Source: Mucilaginibacter sp. OK283 (GTDB lineage Bacteria > Bacteroidota > Bacteroidia > Sphingobacteriales > Sphingobacteriaceae). Taken from it: a stretch of DNA of 64,000 bases. The notes beneath the pieces are model-generated. The model was not told the origin of the DNA and did no database searches. It saw only the letters and a list, made by a program, of their open reading frames with translations. The position numbers were made by a program, and so were the translations under genes. Positions 16,769 through 24,614 of the stretch are shown here, in pieces. Numbering within the stretch: the stretch's first letter is position 1; each line of letters starts with the position of its first letter. The stretch is from the NCBI RefSeq assembly GCF_900110415.1, contig NZ_FODR01000010.1, forward strand, positions 1 to 64,000, read 5' to 3'.

Positions 16769-16968
16769 TGTGTTAGGGATGGCAGCGAATACCGGCCTCG
16801 TGGGTAATGCCCGTGCAGTATAAGCGTACAGCCCGGGCCGCAGGCAACACGATTATTTAGATGTGAGAGATTAGATGTGAGATTTGAGACAAAAAAACAG
16901 AGTCGCAAGAATAATTGGTCATAGAACTTTTTGTCTTAACTCTTGATTCTTGGATCTTGACTCTTTTT
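16769..16968. repeat. GC-rich island plus GATGTGAGA word repeat before the DUF4835 stop
   Basis: 16780-16850 is markedly GC-rich (CGGCCTCGTGGGTAATGCCC, CAGCCCGGGCCGCAGGC) and resembles REP-like DNA of Bacteroidota. It is followed by direct repeats of AGATGTGAGA/GATTTGAGAC (16859-16890) and by TTGTCTTAACTCTTGATTC..CTTGACTC (16930-16964) as loosely inverted counterparts. No gene is seen in 16559-16969. Confidence 0.45.
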
Positions 16969-16969
16969 C

Positions 16970-17860
16970 CTACTTCAGCGCCTGGTACTTATTCCCATTA
17001 GCCGGATCGGCTTGTAAAAATAAGTTCATGGCCTGTACGCGCTCCTGCGGATCGGCCTTGCTGTATAGGGATACCAGCTCATCGCTTTTGGCGGTATAAA
17101 ATATGAGTGGGAACATAGAGCCCACGCGCTGCCTGTCAACCTGCTGCAGGGTGGGTAAAAAGGAAGAGATAGCTTTACGCCCTTTATTCACATTGTCGGC
17201 CATTAAATCGAGGCCGTTGCGGTGGTAATCGTACATAAAACCGCGTAGCTGGGCGTAAAGTTTGTTGTTTAAATTTTCGGATAACCAATAACGGTTGGTG
17301 TTGCCGTCAAACGCTTTCCAGCCTTTGTATGATCCGGTTTGGGCGTTGTTTACCACTGTTTGCGCTGCAGCAAAATATGGGCTGCCCCCAAAGCGCGAAA
17401 AGGTATCATAATCCATCCCTACAATAATGTAGGCGTAAAATGCCATTACCGAACTTAGGTTACTTTGAAAATTCTGATCGCTATAGTCAACTGTCTGGCC
17501 TTCATTATAGGTGAAATCAACGTCGCGGTCGTTAATATTAATCAGGGTTGTGCTGTATGACGACCCGAAAACAGGCCTTGATGATTGTACCTGCAATTCG
17601 CCGCTAAAGTTGCTGCCGCCATCCCAGTTTGTAATGTTCAATACAAAATTACAATCAATACGCTCCTGTGGCAAAATAGGGTCGGCACTCCACTTACGGC
17701 CATTTAAAAAATCTTTCATGGCCGTTTCCAGTGTTTGGAAAACCCGCTTATTGCTCACCTGTATTTTTGGCGAAACTACCGATACCCGCGCATTCAGGTC
17801 CTGTGCGGTGCACCTGAAACCCCAAAAAATCAGGATAGCGTAAATGGCCAGTTGTTTCAT
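16970..17860 (-). CDS. DUF4835 (PorD-like) secreted protein
   Basis: This 296-residue protein has a signal peptide (about 1-19, ending CTAQ) and the conserved DUF4835 body: DRDVDFTY.. , DQNFQSNLSSVMAFYAYIIVGMD and GWKAFDGNTNRYWL in order. The family has been linked to the type IX secretion system as PorD-like, from memory and not checkable here; its biochemical function is unknown. Its ATG overlaps the coaBC stop by four bases, so it is translationally coupled and part of the bamD-rpoZ-coaBC-DUF4835 transcript. The presence of gldB and a T9SS substrate in the window fits a T9SS-associated role. Confidence 0.8.
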   Translation of the reverse strand: MKQLAIYAILIFWGFRCTAQDLNARVSVVSPKIQVSNKRVFQTLETAMKDFLNGRKWSADPILPQERIDCNFVLNITNWDGGSNFSGELQVQSSRPVFGSSYSTTLININDRDVDFTYNEGQTVDYSDQNFQSNLSSVMAFYAYIIVGMDYDTFSRFGGSPYFAAAQTVVNNAQTGSYKGWKAFDGNTNRYWLSENLNNKLYAQLRGFMYDYHRNGLDLMADNVNKGRKAISSFLPTLQQVDRQRVGSMFPLIFYTAKSDELVSLYSKADPQERVQAMNLFLQADPANGNKYQALK

Positions 17861-19062
17861 CCGGTTATAAGTTGTGCAAGTTTAAGGCAAATATCATGTG
17901 CCACTGCCTCCTTGCTTTTTAGTGCGAAGATTGTTTTTTGCAGGTTACGGTCAATAATGGTAATTTTATTGGTATCCTGTTTAAAACCGGCGCCGGCATC
18001 ATTCAACGAATTTAATACAATAAAATCTAAATTCTTCTTTTGCAGTTTGGTTATTGCATTTGTTTCCTCGTCGTTAGTTTCCAGCGCAAAACCAACCAGG
18101 ATCTGGCCATCAGCTTTCTGTTCGCCAAGGGTCTTTAAAATATCGGTAGTGGTTTTCAGGCTGATATTAAGCGTGGCATCCTTTTTTTTGATTTTTTGCG
18201 GTGCTACCTCGGTTGGAGTATAATCAGCAACGGCTGCGCTCATGATGCAGACTTTTGCATCTTTATAATTGGTTAAACAGGCATCCAGCATTTCGGCTGC
18301 CGATGTAACGTTTATGCGTTTAACAGATTTTTGTTTGCTAACCTGTGCTGTTGGGCCGCTTATTAATATAACATCGGCGCCCATTACAGCCAGCTCATCG
18401 GCAATAGCGAAACCCATTTTGCCAGATGAATGATTGCCTATAAAACGTACCGGATCAATAGCTTCATAGGTTGGACCGGCGGTTACCATGATTTTATGCC
18501 CCGCTAAAAGGAGTTTTTTTTTAATTGCCGACGACAAAAAATCCACAATTTCTTCGGGTTCGGCTAATCGCCCTTCGCCGTACAGTCCGCTGGCCAGCTC
18601 ACCGCTGCCGGGAGCTATCATGATGTTGCCAAATGATTGCAGCCTGGCAACATTTTGGCGGGTTGCCGGGTGCAACCACATATCCAGGTCCATAGCGGGG
18701 GCAAAGTACACCGGGCATTTGGCAGATAGGTAAACGGCTGTAAGCAAGTTATCGCAAAACCCGTTGGCCATTTTTGCCAGGGTATTTGCGGTAGCAGGGG
18801 CTATAATGACCATATCGGCCCATAGGCCAAGCTCCACATGGTTATTCCATTCGCCGGTTTCGGTTTTGTAGTAATCAACCAGTACGGGCTTTTTAGATAG
18901 GGTAGAAAGGGTAAGCGGTGTTATAAAATTAACAGCATCTGGTGTCATCACCACCTGCACGCTTGCCCCGGCCTTAACCAATAGCCTAACCAGCAATGCC
19001 GATTTATACGCAGCTATACTGCCGCAAACTCCCAGGATAATGTTTTTACTTTTTAAATTCAA
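17857..19062 (-). CDS. coaBC: bifunctional phosphopantothenoylcysteine decarboxylase/synthetase CoaBC (TTG start)
   Basis: This 401-residue cytosolic bifunctional coenzyme A enzyme joins cysteine to 4'-phosphopantothenate and decarboxylates the product. The N-terminal CoaC flavoprotein half (about 1-180) has GVCGSIAAYKS, NHVELGLWAD with the likely catalytic His, APATANTLAKMANG and APAMDLDMW. The C-terminal CoaB half (about 185-401) has VTAGPTYEAIDPVRFIGNHSSGKMG and GFALETND. No ATG is available upstream of the conserved core: the frame opens at TTG 19062, six bases after an in-frame TGA, and both lie inside a TTGAATTTTGAA repeat. The start codon thus appears to be repeat-supplied. Confidence 0.92.
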   Translation of the reverse strand: MNLKSKNIILGVCGSIAAYKSALLVRLLVKAGASVQVVMTPDAVNFITPLTLSTLSKKPVLVDYYKTETGEWNNHVELGLWADMVIIAPATANTLAKMANGFCDNLLTAVYLSAKCPVYFAPAMDLDMWLHPATRQNVARLQSFGNIMIAPGSGELASGLYGEGRLAEPEEIVDFLSSAIKKKLLLAGHKIMVTAGPTYEAIDPVRFIGNHSSGKMGFAIADELAVMGADVILISGPTAQVSKQKSVKRINVTSAAEMLDACLTNYKDAKVCIMSAAVADYTPTEVAPQKIKKKDATLNISLKTTTDILKTLGEQKADGQILVGFALETNDEETNAITKLQKKNLDFIVLNSLNDAGAGFKQDTNKITIIDRNLQKTIFALKSKEAVAHDICLKLAQLITG

Positions 19063-19227
19063 AATTCAAAATTCAAAAGTCAAAAAATATGACTTAGTCA
19101 ACGACATCGATATGGCTAATTCAAAAAAGATAATTTAAATAACCATGTGAATATAGCTAAAAAAACAAAAGTCAAAACCCAAAGTAACCATACAGATCAC
19201 TTTTGAATTTTGACTTTTGAATTTTGC
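19052..19227. repeat. TTGAATTTTGAA paired-word element covering the coaBC start
   Basis: AAATTCAAAATTCAAAATTC and AAAAGTC words (19054-19085) are matched by inverted TTTTGAATTTTGACTTTTG and AATTTTG words (19201-19226). The left arm contains the coaBC TTG start and the right arm ends 12 bases from the rpoZ stop. Confidence 0.7.
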
Positions 19228-19238
19228 CTTAACGAAGC

Positions 19239-19571
19239 TTACGCTTCTTTAGCCGGGTTACGGTAGTAAATCTTATCGTCTAAAAACTCCTGAACGGCAA
19301 CCAATGATGGTTTTGGTAGTTTTTCGTAATATTTAGAGATTTCGATTTGTTCGCGGTTTTCAAAAACTTCTTCCAGGTTATCGTTCGATGATGCAAACTC
19401 AGAAAGTTTTTGGTGTAACTCTTCTTTAATATTATTTGATATCTGGTTCGCCCTTTTAGACATGATCACAAGCGACTCATATATGTTATCCGTTTTAACG
19501 TCCAGCTCGCGTAAATCGCGGGTTACAGTGCTGCTTGCTACTGCTGGTTTGTTGGTGTTGTTAGCTGTCAT
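19239..19571 (-). CDS. rpoZ: DNA-directed RNA polymerase omega subunit (Rpb6-like)
   Basis: This 110-residue protein matches the Bacteroidota form of RNA polymerase omega/Rpb6, which helps assemble the beta' subunit. Visible features are LDVKTDNIYESLVIMSKRANQI.. (about residues 23-45), the RANQI segment corresponding to the conserved omega helix, and a basic C-terminus with KIYYRNP. Position between bamD (16 bases upstream) and coaBC is the usual order in the phylum and supports the call. Confidence 0.85.
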   Translation of the reverse strand: MTANNTNKPAVASSTVTRDLRELDVKTDNIYESLVIMSKRANQISNNIKEELHQKLSEFASSNDNLEEVFENREQIEISKYYEKLPKPSLVAVQEFLDDKIYYRNPAKEA

Positions 19572-19587
19572 ATCTTAATTTTTTTAA

Positions 19588-20511
19588 TTATGGTATCCTC
19601 TGGTTCTGATTCTTTTCTGATGGTGGCTGCGTTTTGATGGTATCTTTTTTTGCCAGTTTTTTTGCCAGTTTATCATCTGCCAATGCTTCGGCCATTACGC
19701 GTTTGGCATCCACTATACCTATTTGACTGTCTTTTTTTAGCCCGGCAACTTCGTGGTTATATTTGCTTTTAGGAAACTTGTCGGTAAACTGATCGGCATA
19801 AGTTACAGCCTGTTCAAAACGTTCTTCCTGCCTGGCTTCAAAACTATGGCTGGCGTATTGATATTGTGCCTTTATGATCAGGAACTCAATCTCTTCACCA
19901 TATTTGGTATCCGGGTAATCGCGCAGCACATTATTAAAGGCAATAACCGCCGATTGATAATCGCTGATGGTTAAATATAATTTGGCGTTTTCATAAGCCT
20001 TTTGCTCCAGCTTATCGCGCAGGTTTTGTATCAGCTTGCTTGCCTCTGTTACACGGTCGCTTTTAGGGTAAAGGTTAATAAACAATTGTAACGTTTCAAT
20101 AGCCTTTAACGTGTTTTCCTGGTCAAGCGAGTAAGTAGGCGAATCGAGGTAGTAGCAATAAGCCGAAAAGAAACGGCATTCCTCGGCCCTTGGGCTCGAT
20201 GGATAAGTGTCAGCAAATGTTTTAAAATGAAACCTTGCAGATGTATAATCCTTTAGCTTATAGTTGGTGAAGGCATAGTAATAAAACAGGTCTTCGGCAG
20301 CACTGCGACCACGATAGCGTTCAACCAGCACATCAAATAAACCAAGCGCTTTTTCGTACTCCTGTTTATTATAGTATTTAATAGCCTCCTGGTATTTTTT
20401 TGCGTAATCGTTACTTGCTTTTAACTTTTCGTATTTGCTTTTACAACTTCCCAATGTAATAATCAACAGGGCTAAAACACAGGCGAATAACGTTAGTTGT
20501 TTTTTAAACAT
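19588..20511 (-). CDS. bamD: outer-membrane assembly lipoprotein BamD
   Basis: This 307-residue lipoprotein has the lipobox LGSC (Cys about 23) followed by KSKYEKL. It carries TPR-type helical repeats over residues 35-250 (YNKQEYEKALGLFDVLVERY, AFTNYKLKDYTSARFHFKTF, ..). BamD is the essential non-barrel partner of BamA in inserting outer-membrane barrel proteins. The charged tail (KLAKKDTIKTQPPSEKNQ) is extra and probably disordered. It is the first gene of the apparent bamD-rpoZ-coaBC-DUF4835 operon. Confidence 0.9.
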   Translation of the reverse strand: MFKKQLTLFACVLALLIITLGSCKSKYEKLKASNDYAKKYQEAIKYYNKQEYEKALGLFDVLVERYRGRSAAEDLFYYYAFTNYKLKDYTSARFHFKTFADTYPSSPRAEECRFFSAYCYYLDSPTYSLDQENTLKAIETLQLFINLYPKSDRVTEASKLIQNLRDKLEQKAYENAKLYLTISDYQSAVIAFNNVLRDYPDTKYGEEIEFLIIKAQYQYASHSFEARQEERFEQAVTYADQFTDKFPKSKYNHEVAGLKKDSQIGIVDAKRVMAEALADDKLAKKLAKKDTIKTQPPSEKNQNQRIP

Positions 20512-20515
20512 TTTG

Positions 20516-20546
20516 CAAAGATAGGTGATTAATGTAAATCAGTCAA
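20516..20546 (-). promoter_or_regulatory. Bacteroidota-type promoter of the bamD operon
   Basis: On the minus strand TTG (20546-20544), a 20-base spacer and TATCTTTG (20523-20516) match the TTTG / TAnnTTTG pattern of the Bacteroidota primary sigma factor. The -7 box ends four bases before the bamD ATG, so the mRNA would be leaderless or nearly so. Confidence 0.55.
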
Positions 20547-20721
20547 TTATTTATTTAGGTGCTAATATATAACGTGTTTGGTGCTCCTTTTATACGTCGC
20601 GCGCGCTTTTAACATCTTTTAACTTATGTTAGTTTTAAACCACATGTGCCGGGCGTATAAAGCAAAGGTTTTATTAACGTTGATTTTGCTGTAATAATTA
20701 TTAGCTTGGTTTTAAATAGGC

Positions 20722-20752
20722 TTTGGAAAACACCTTGCCTTTTCTATTGTTT
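20722..20752 (+). promoter_or_regulatory. possible promoter of the photolyase cluster
   Basis: TTTG (20722-20725), a 19-base spacer and TATTGTTT (20745-20752) approximate the phylum consensus, with the -7 box one base off. The ATG at 20761 is eight bases further on. Confidence 0.4.
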
Positions 20753-20760
20753 AAAAGCAT

Positions 20761-22206
20761 ATGAAAGTTTTACTTGCTGGTGCCAATGGTTACATAGGAA
20801 CAAGGCTTATCCCGGTTTTGCTGGAGAAAGGTCACGATGTAATTTGCCTGGTGCGCGATAAGCGCCGCTTTCATGAACATAGTGATTTTAGTAAACGGGT
20901 TACCCTGATTAATGGCGATTTGCTTAAGGAGGCGGATATTGAAGCTTTTCCCGAAGATATTGATGCCGCTTATTACCTGGTTCATTCCATGGCGCAGGCG
21001 CAGGATTTTGCTGCCCTGGAAGTGCTATCGGCTTATAATTTTATAAAGGCCCTTGATAAAACGAATTGCAGGCAAACCATATTTTTAAGTGGTATTACCA
21101 ACGATGAAAACCTGAGCAGGCATCTTGAATCGCGCAGGCATGTAGAGGATGTATTGAAGGAGGGCAAGGCTGCGCTTACGGTATTAAGGGCCGCTATCAT
21201 CATCGGCTCGGGCAGTGCGTCGTTCGAGATCATCCGTGACCTTACCGAGAAGCTGCCTGTCATGACTGTTCCACGCTGGGTAAATACCCGTTGCCAACCC
21301 ATTGCTATTCGCGATGTGTTGGGCTATCTGGAAGCCGTAATGCTTAACCCCAAAACATTTAACAAAACATTTGATATTGGCGGCCCGGACATTTTATCTT
21401 TTAAAGATATGATGCTGGTGTATGCCAAGGTGCGTAAGCTTAAACGGCACATATTTATCGTGCCGTTTCTGTCGCCAAAAATATCGTCGTACTGGCTTTA
21501 CTTTGTAACCTCCACCAGTTATACCCTTGCCCAAAGCCTGGTAAATAGTATGAAGAACGAAACCATCATGAAGGACCATGCCATTGACGATGTTGTACCA
21601 CGCAAATGTCTTACGTATGAAGAAGCGTTAAACCTGGCCTTTGTTAAAATAGAACAAAACTCGATAGTATCCAGCTGGAAGGATGCCCTGAATATGGGCT
21701 ACCTTACCACCGGCTTCATGGATCAGATAAAGGTGCCCCAAAATGGTACACTTGAATATAAAGTAAAAGTACCCTTTGAACGTGATAGCCAGGATGTGTT
21801 TGTTAATTTTATGTCGGTAGGGGGCAACCGGGGCTGGTATTATTGGGACTGGATATGGAACCTGCGCGGTTTTCTTGATAAATTATTCGGCGGGGTAGGC
21901 TCGCGCCGGGGCCGTACCAGCAGCATTAATATAGCGCCGGGCGATGTGATAGATTTTTGGAGGGTATTATTAGCCGATAAAGAAAATAAACGCCTTTTAC
22001 TATATGCTGAAATGAAGCTGCCCGGCGAGGCCTGGCTTGAATTTAAAATAATAGAACGTAATGGCTCTAAAAATTTGAGCCAGGTAGCTACCTTTAGACC
22101 CAGCGGCCTTTGGGGCAGGTTATACTGGTATGCCATGTGGCCATTCCACCTGTTTATTTTCAACGGCATGGCCAAAGAGATTGTACACTATGGGGAGGTT
22201 GATTAG
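20761..22206 (+). CDS. NAD(P)-binding SDR protein with C-terminal DUF2867 domain
   Basis: This is a 481-residue fusion: an atypical SDR/NmrA-like Rossmann domain (1-about 300) with GANGYIG (7-13) and LAGANGY context, and a C-terminal DUF2867 domain (about 320-480; GGNRGWYYWDWIWNLRG and PSGLWGRLYWYAMWPFH are family hallmarks). The reaction is unknown. In many bacteria this gene travels with TIGR01777 oxidoreductases and photolyases in light-induced loci, and that same set follows here. No LitR-type regulator is present in the window. Confidence 0.85.
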   Translation: MKVLLAGANGYIGTRLIPVLLEKGHDVICLVRDKRRFHEHSDFSKRVTLINGDLLKEADIEAFPEDIDAAYYLVHSMAQAQDFAALEVLSAYNFIKALDKTNCRQTIFLSGITNDENLSRHLESRRHVEDVLKEGKAALTVLRAAIIIGSGSASFEIIRDLTEKLPVMTVPRWVNTRCQPIAIRDVLGYLEAVMLNPKTFNKTFDIGGPDILSFKDMMLVYAKVRKLKRHIFIVPFLSPKISSYWLYFVTSTSYTLAQSLVNSMKNETIMKDHAIDDVVPRKCLTYEEALNLAFVKIEQNSIVSSWKDALNMGYLTTGFMDQIKVPQNGTLEYKVKVPFERDSQDVFVNFMSVGGNRGWYYWDWIWNLRGFLDKLFGGVGSRRGRTSSINIAPGDVIDFWRVLLADKENKRLLLYAEMKLPGEAWLEFKIIERNGSKNLSQVATFRPSGLWGRLYWYAMWPFHLFIFNGMAKEIVHYGEVD

Positions 22207-22411
22207 TCATTGTCGCTGCGCTTGTCATTGGTCATTTCGCTTCGCTGTCATTGGTCATTGATGGTTTGCAAAAATACTTTAGATAATCAAAACAATAAAA
22301 GCCCCGGCCAATTCCCACTAATGACTAATGACTAATGACTAATGACTAATGACTAATGACTAATGACTAATGACTAATGACTAATGACTAATGACTAATG
22401 ACTAATGACTA
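22203..22411. repeat. ATGACTA tandem repeat with inverted GTCATT words, reaching the start codon
   Basis: Thirteen uninterrupted copies of the 7-mer ATGACTA span 22321-22411. Upstream, 22203-22264 contains inverted counterparts (TTAGTCATTG, TTGTCATTGGTCATTTC, GTCATTGGTCATTGATGG), so the region can fold on itself. The last unit supplies the ATG-ACT start of the TIGR01777 gene at 22405; an in-frame TGA from the preceding unit lies six bases upstream. Confidence 0.85.
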
Positions 22412-23307
22412 ACATATTAATAACAGGCGGATCGGGAGGCTTAGGTAAACGGTTAAGTAAGCATTTGCTGGGCAAAGGCTACCATGTAAGCGTGTTGAGC
22501 CGGACACCGGGTGGCGACAACACTATTAAAACCTTTTTGTGGGATGTAAATAAAGGTACCCTTGATGAACATTGCATTGATGGAGTAGATACTATTATTC
22601 ACCTGGCCGGTGCCGGTATTGCCGATAAACGCTGGACGGATGAACGTAAAAAAGAGATAGTTGAAAGCCGTACCAAATCAATAACGCTTATTTATAACCT
22701 GATGAAAAATCGGGCCAATAAGGTTACAACGATAATATCCGCATCGGGTATTGGCTATTATAGCGATAGGGGCGATGAACTGCTGACAGAATCCAGCGCA
22801 GCTACCCGTGACTTTATATCCCAATGTTGTGTTGAATGGGAAGCCGCTGTTGATGAAGGCGAAAAGCTGGGGCTGCGGATACTGAAATTCCGTACCGGTG
22901 TGGTTTTGGATAAAGATGCAGGGGCATTACCAATGTTGGCCCTACCAGTTAAATTATACGTTGGCTCGCCCATAGGCAGTGGTAAGCAATGGGTCCCCTG
23001 GATTCATTGGCAGGATGTAATTGATATGTACCTTTTCGGCATCGAAAATAAGGGACTGAAAGGCGTGTACAATATGGTGGCGCCAAACCCGATTACCAAT
23101 GCGCAAATGGTACAAGCCGTGGCCCGCCAGTTGCGTAAGCCACTGTGGGCTCCCAGGGTTCCGGCTTTTTTATTGAAATTATTGTTGGGCGAAATGAGTT
23201 CGCTGGTTTTGGGAAGTACTAAAGTATCGGCACGAAAAATTACGGATGCGGGCTTTAGTTTTAAATACCCCGAAGTAGCCGATGCGTTAAAGGAGATTTA
23301 TGGATAA
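22405..23307 (+). CDS. TIGR01777-family oxidoreductase (YfcH-like)
   Basis: This 300-residue SDR-like protein has GGSGGLG (8-14) for dinucleotide binding, VDTIIHLAGAGIADKRW and the YYSDRGDELLTESS segment of the family, followed by a C-terminal DUF1731 region ending KYPEVADALKEIYG. The substrate is unknown. Its start codon is donated by the last unit of a 7-bp tandem repeat and no other start is possible before the conserved ITGGSGG. It overlaps the photolyase start by eight bases, so the two are translationally coupled. Confidence 0.88.
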   Translation: MTNILITGGSGGLGKRLSKHLLGKGYHVSVLSRTPGGDNTIKTFLWDVNKGTLDEHCIDGVDTIIHLAGAGIADKRWTDERKKEIVESRTKSITLIYNLMKNRANKVTTIISASGIGYYSDRGDELLTESSAATRDFISQCCVEWEAAVDEGEKLGLRILKFRTGVVLDKDAGALPMLALPVKLYVGSPIGSGKQWVPWIHWQDVIDMYLFGIENKGLKGVYNMVAPNPITNAQMVQAVARQLRKPLWAPRVPAFLLKLLLGEMSSLVLGSTKVSARKITDAGFSFKYPEVADALKEIYG

Positions 23308-24613
23308 TAATACACCCGTTACCATATTCTGGTTTCGGCGCGATTTGCGTTTAAATGATAATGCCGGTTTGTACCGGGCGCTAAAAAGTGACAACCCGGT
23401 TTTGCCCGTATTTATTTTTGATCAGGAGATACTGGACAACCTGGAAGATAAGAACGATGCAAGGGTAACTTTCATTTACAATACCATCGAAAACCTACGC
23501 AGCCAATTGCACAAACACGGTAGCAGTTTGCTGGTGGTGTATGACAAAGCAGCAAATGCCTGGGACAAGATCATCAAAGAATACCCCGTTGCCGCGGTAT
23601 ATACCAACCATGACTATGAACCCTATGCGACGAAACGCGATGACGCTGTAAGGGAAAAACTAAAACAGCACGGAATCGCCTTCCATACTTTTAAAGACCA
23701 GGTAATTTTCGAAAAGGACGAGGTTATCAAGGATGATGGTAAGCCTTACACCGTTTACACGCCTTATCAGCGCAAATGGTACGCAACACTTAAGCCATTT
23801 TATTTAAAAAGCTATCCTACCGAAAAATACCTCGACAACCTGGTGAAAATTCATCACCTGCCGCTGCCGTCATTAAATGAAATGGGTTTTGTGCAAAGTG
23901 AAGCCCACTTTCCCGATCAGGAATATAAAGAGGTAATTGGCGACTATGCAGAAAGGCGGGATTTTCCTGCCATCAAAGGTACCTCGCATATTGGCTTACA
24001 CCTCCGTTTTGGCACAGCAAGTATCCGCGAGCTGGCTAAAACAGCGCATGGCTATCAAAATAAAACGTGGCTGAATGAATTGATATGGCGGGAATTTTAT
24101 ATGATGATACTGCACCATTTTCCGCATACGATGGATCATGCTTTCAGATCCGAATATGACCGGATAAAATGGGTAAATGATGAAGGCCAGTTTAAAGCCT
24201 GGTGCGAGGGGCAAACCGGCTACCCGATTATTGACGCAGGCATGCGGGAGTTAAATGCAACCGGCTTTATGCACAACCGGGTACGCATGATAGCAGCCAG
24301 CTTTTTAACTAAAGACCTGTTGATTGACTGGCGCTGGGGCGAACATTACTTTGCCCGTAAGCTGTTAGATTATGAAATGGCCAGCAACGTTGGCGGCTGG
24401 CAATGGGCTGCAGGATCGGGCACGGATGCTGCGCCTTACTTCAGAATTTTTAATCCCGAATCGCAAACCAAAAAGTTTGACCCTGAACTGAAGTACATAA
24501 AAAAATGGGTTCCGGAATATGCCGATTTCAGCAAGTATCCTAAACCCATTATCGATCACACATTTGCGCGTGATCGCTGTTTAAAAGTATTTAAAGCCGC
24601 CTTGGCTAAGTAA
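23300..24613 (+). CDS. phrB: deoxyribodipyrimidine photolyase (cryptochrome/photolyase family)
   Basis: This 437-residue class I photolyase repairs cyclobutane pyrimidine dimers using light and FAD. The N-terminal antenna domain (about 1-135) begins TIFWFRRDLRLNDN. The C-terminal FAD domain has LNELIWREFY, GYPIIDAGMRELNATGFMHNR.. , the WQWAAGSGTDAAPYFRIFNP segment that lines FAD and DNA, and several tryptophans available for electron transfer. The length is slightly short but within the bacterial range. Its stop is one base from the stop of the convergent FKBP gene. Confidence 0.92.
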   Translation: MDNNTPVTIFWFRRDLRLNDNAGLYRALKSDNPVLPVFIFDQEILDNLEDKNDARVTFIYNTIENLRSQLHKHGSSLLVVYDKAANAWDKIIKEYPVAAVYTNHDYEPYATKRDDAVREKLKQHGIAFHTFKDQVIFEKDEVIKDDGKPYTVYTPYQRKWYATLKPFYLKSYPTEKYLDNLVKIHHLPLPSLNEMGFVQSEAHFPDQEYKEVIGDYAERRDFPAIKGTSHIGLHLRFGTASIRELAKTAHGYQNKTWLNELIWREFYMMILHHFPHTMDHAFRSEYDRIKWVNDEGQFKAWCEGQTGYPIIDAGMRELNATGFMHNRVRMIAASFLTKDLLIDWRWGEHYFARKLLDYEMASNVGGWQWAAGSGTDAAPYFRIFNPESQTKKFDPELKYIKKWVPEYADFSKYPKPIIDHTFARDRCLKVFKAALAK

Positions 24614-24614
24614 T

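Noticed and set aside
22203..22411. CRISPR-like array
   Set aside because: The 7-bp units are contiguous without spacers, so it is a microsatellite, not a CRISPR.
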